NCBI GenBank assembly: GCA_037367405.1
Contig: JAZKJV010003138.1
Location: 62,001 to 126,000 of the forward strand
Source: Ottelia alismoides
Taxonomy: Eukaryota; Streptophyta; Magnoliopsida; Alismatales; Hydrocharitaceae
Direction: 5' to 3'
DNA: 64,000 nucleotides
The stretch's first letter is position 1; each line of letters starts with the position of its first letter. Both the position numbers and the translations under genes were made by a program. Shown here piece by piece: positions 62,405 to 64,000 of this stretch. The notes under the pieces are model-generated. The model was not told the DNA's origin and did not search any database. It saw nothing but the letters and a program-made list of their open reading frames with translations.

Positions 62405-64000
62405 ATGATTAGTCTTAATGGGACTAATTATAATTTGTGGAAGAACAAGATGAAGGATCTTTTATATGTGAAGGATATGCACCTTCCGATGTTGTCCACG
62501 CAGAAGCCCGAAGCCAAAACAGATGAGGAATGAGAGTTTGACCATGTAGGTTTGTGGCTTCATAAAACAGTTTATTGATGAAAATGTCTACAACCATATC
62601 CAAGATGAAAGTCACGCTAGAAGCTTGTGGTTGAAGTTGGAAAATCTGTACGTCTCCAAGACGGGAAGTAACAAATTATTTCTTCTCAAGAGACTAGTGA
62701 ACTTGAGGTTCAAGGAAGGCAGCTATGTACTAGATTTTCTGAATGAGTTCCAAGGAATTACTAGCTAGTTGACGAGTATGGGGATAAAATTTGAAGATGA
62801 GATGTTGGGACTACTACTGCTTGCTACTCTACTAGATTTATAGGAGACTTTCGAGTCTCACTTACAAATTCTGCAGTCAATGGGGTCGTTTCTTTGGAAA
62901 CAATCAAGTCCGTCATTCTCAATGAGGAGATGTGAAGAAAAACCCAAGGAAGTTCTTCACATCCAGACGTTTTTTCACAGATAACATGTGGAGGAGCCGG
63001 ACCAAGACTGATAAAGGTAGAGATAATGCCAAAAGCAAGTCCAGATCCAGATATCAGAATATGGAGTGCCACTTTTGCAAGAATAAAGGGCACATCAAGA
63101 AGTATTGCTTCCCATTCAAGAGAGATAATAAGAATGGTGGCAACAAGAAAGAGAAAAAGAATGAACAAGTTGTTGCAGCTGCACAACATGAGCTTCTTAT
63201 TGTATGTGATGAGGAGATGGTAAATGTCACACAGGATGGTACTTCTTGGCTTGTTGATAGCGGATCTGCTCTACATGTCACATCTCAGAGAGAATTTTTC
63301 TCTTTATATACAGCTGGTGATTTTGGTACATTGAAGATGGAGAATGGTTCTTTGTCCCATGTTGTTGGCATTGGCAATATTGCATTGAAGAATACTAATG
63401 GAGTTGTGTTGATGATGAAAGATGTGAGGCATGCACCATATATGCACTTAAATCTCATTTCTGCAGGCAAGCTTGATGATGAAGGATACCTTAATACTTT
63501 TGGTGGCGTTCAATGGATGCTTACTCTAGGATCCTTGGTTGTTGCTCGTAGCAAGAAATATAGCAACAATCTTTACATCATGAATGCATCCATCTCCCAT
63601 GATGTTGCACATGTGACTGGAGATGCAAATCCATGAGTTGTGGCATCGACGATTGGGTTACATGAGCGAGAAGGGGTTGTAATGTTTGGTGAGGAAGAAT
63701 ATGCTGACAGATATCAAGAAAGAGAAGCTGGAGAGATGCACACACTACTTGGCTGGGAAGTAGACGAGAGTCTCCTTCAAGAGTCATCCACCTTTTAGGA
63801 AGATGCAACCATTAGAACTTGTTCACACATATGTTTGTGGTCCGTTGAAAGTAAGCTCTCTTGGTAGTGCACTTTATTTTATTACATTTACTGATGATTT
63901 CTCCAGAAAAGTTTGGGTCTACGCCTTAAAGAGGAAGGACCAAGTTCTTGGTGTTTTCAAAGACTTCCATGCATTAGTGGAGCGACAATCTGGAAAGAAG
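62405..64000 (+). pseudogene. Ty1-copia gag-pol, inactivated and cut by the window end
   Basis: The gag part opens at 62405 with LNGTNYNLWKNKMKDLL and later SNKLFLLKRLVNLRFKEGS. It has in-frame stops after TDEE, ITS and LLDL, and a frame change before 62932. From 62932 a 234-codon open frame holds the nucleocapsid knuckle C-x2-C-x4-H-x4-C (CHFCKNKGHIKKYC) and the protease site WLVDSGSALHVTS (Asp-Ser-Gly). After a stop near 63637 come the pre-integrase LWHRRLGYMSEKG and the start of integrase (LELVHTYVCGP, FTDDFSRKVWVY). The first catalytic Asp of the integrase (family HTDVCGP) is Tyr (codon 63830-63832). RT and RNase H lie beyond the window. Confidence 0.85.

Overview
This window is nuclear DNA of a flowering plant. 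It is AT-rich and intron-bearing, and densely packed with transposable elements. Two genes look functional: eEF1B-gamma on the minus strand and a 12-oxophytodienoate reductase (OPR) on the plus strand. The eEF1B-gamma protein reads closest to monocot versions by memory of the family, so a monocot is plausible but not shown. Nothing bacterial, organellar or CRISPR-like is present.

Layout, left to right. At 1.4-4.3 kb is a decayed LINE (minus strand) with a zinc-knuckle ORF1 and an endonuclease start, split by a 699-bp hAT-type element. From 4.3 to 9.7 kb there are diverged and tandem repeats. At 9.7-10.8 kb is a second LINE fragment. At 12.4-14.9 kb are two more hAT-type elements flanking a possible orphan first exon. 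At 15.5-17 kb are small inverted-repeat elements. From 17.2 to 21.1 kb lies a CACTA element with a broken Tnp2 transposase and a CATACA-rich satellite. From 22.6 to 34.0 kb lies eEF1B-gamma, whose nine-base first exon (Met-Ala-Leu) is separated from exon 2 by an intron of about 8.6 kb holding a LINE, a 5'-truncated LINE insertion and a GGT microsatellite. From 35 to 52 kb there is low-complexity DNA and diffuse LTR-retrotransposon-like sequence without readable pol domains. At 52.6-54.0 kb is a 1.4-kb Mutator-like element with about 70-bp terminal repeats around a GC-rich array. At 55.5-56.2 kb is a fourth hAT-type element. At 57.1-58.6 kb is the OPR gene. At 58.9-59.4 kb are two fold-back elements of the same family as the one at 15.5 kb. 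From 59.9 kb to the end come a CACTA terminus, a plus-strand LINE fragment, and a Ty1-copia element whose 5' LTR cuts into that LINE and which runs off the window.

The two genes have no evident functional link: one serves translation elongation, the other reduces oxylipin-type enones. The most informative part of the window is its record of insertions. Several carry target-site duplications readable by eye: 8 bp for the hAT-type elements, 9-10 bp for the Mutator-like elements and 11 bp for the LINE tail. Four hAT-type elements of nearly equal size (661-756 bp) each carry a different private repeat motif packed into both ends.
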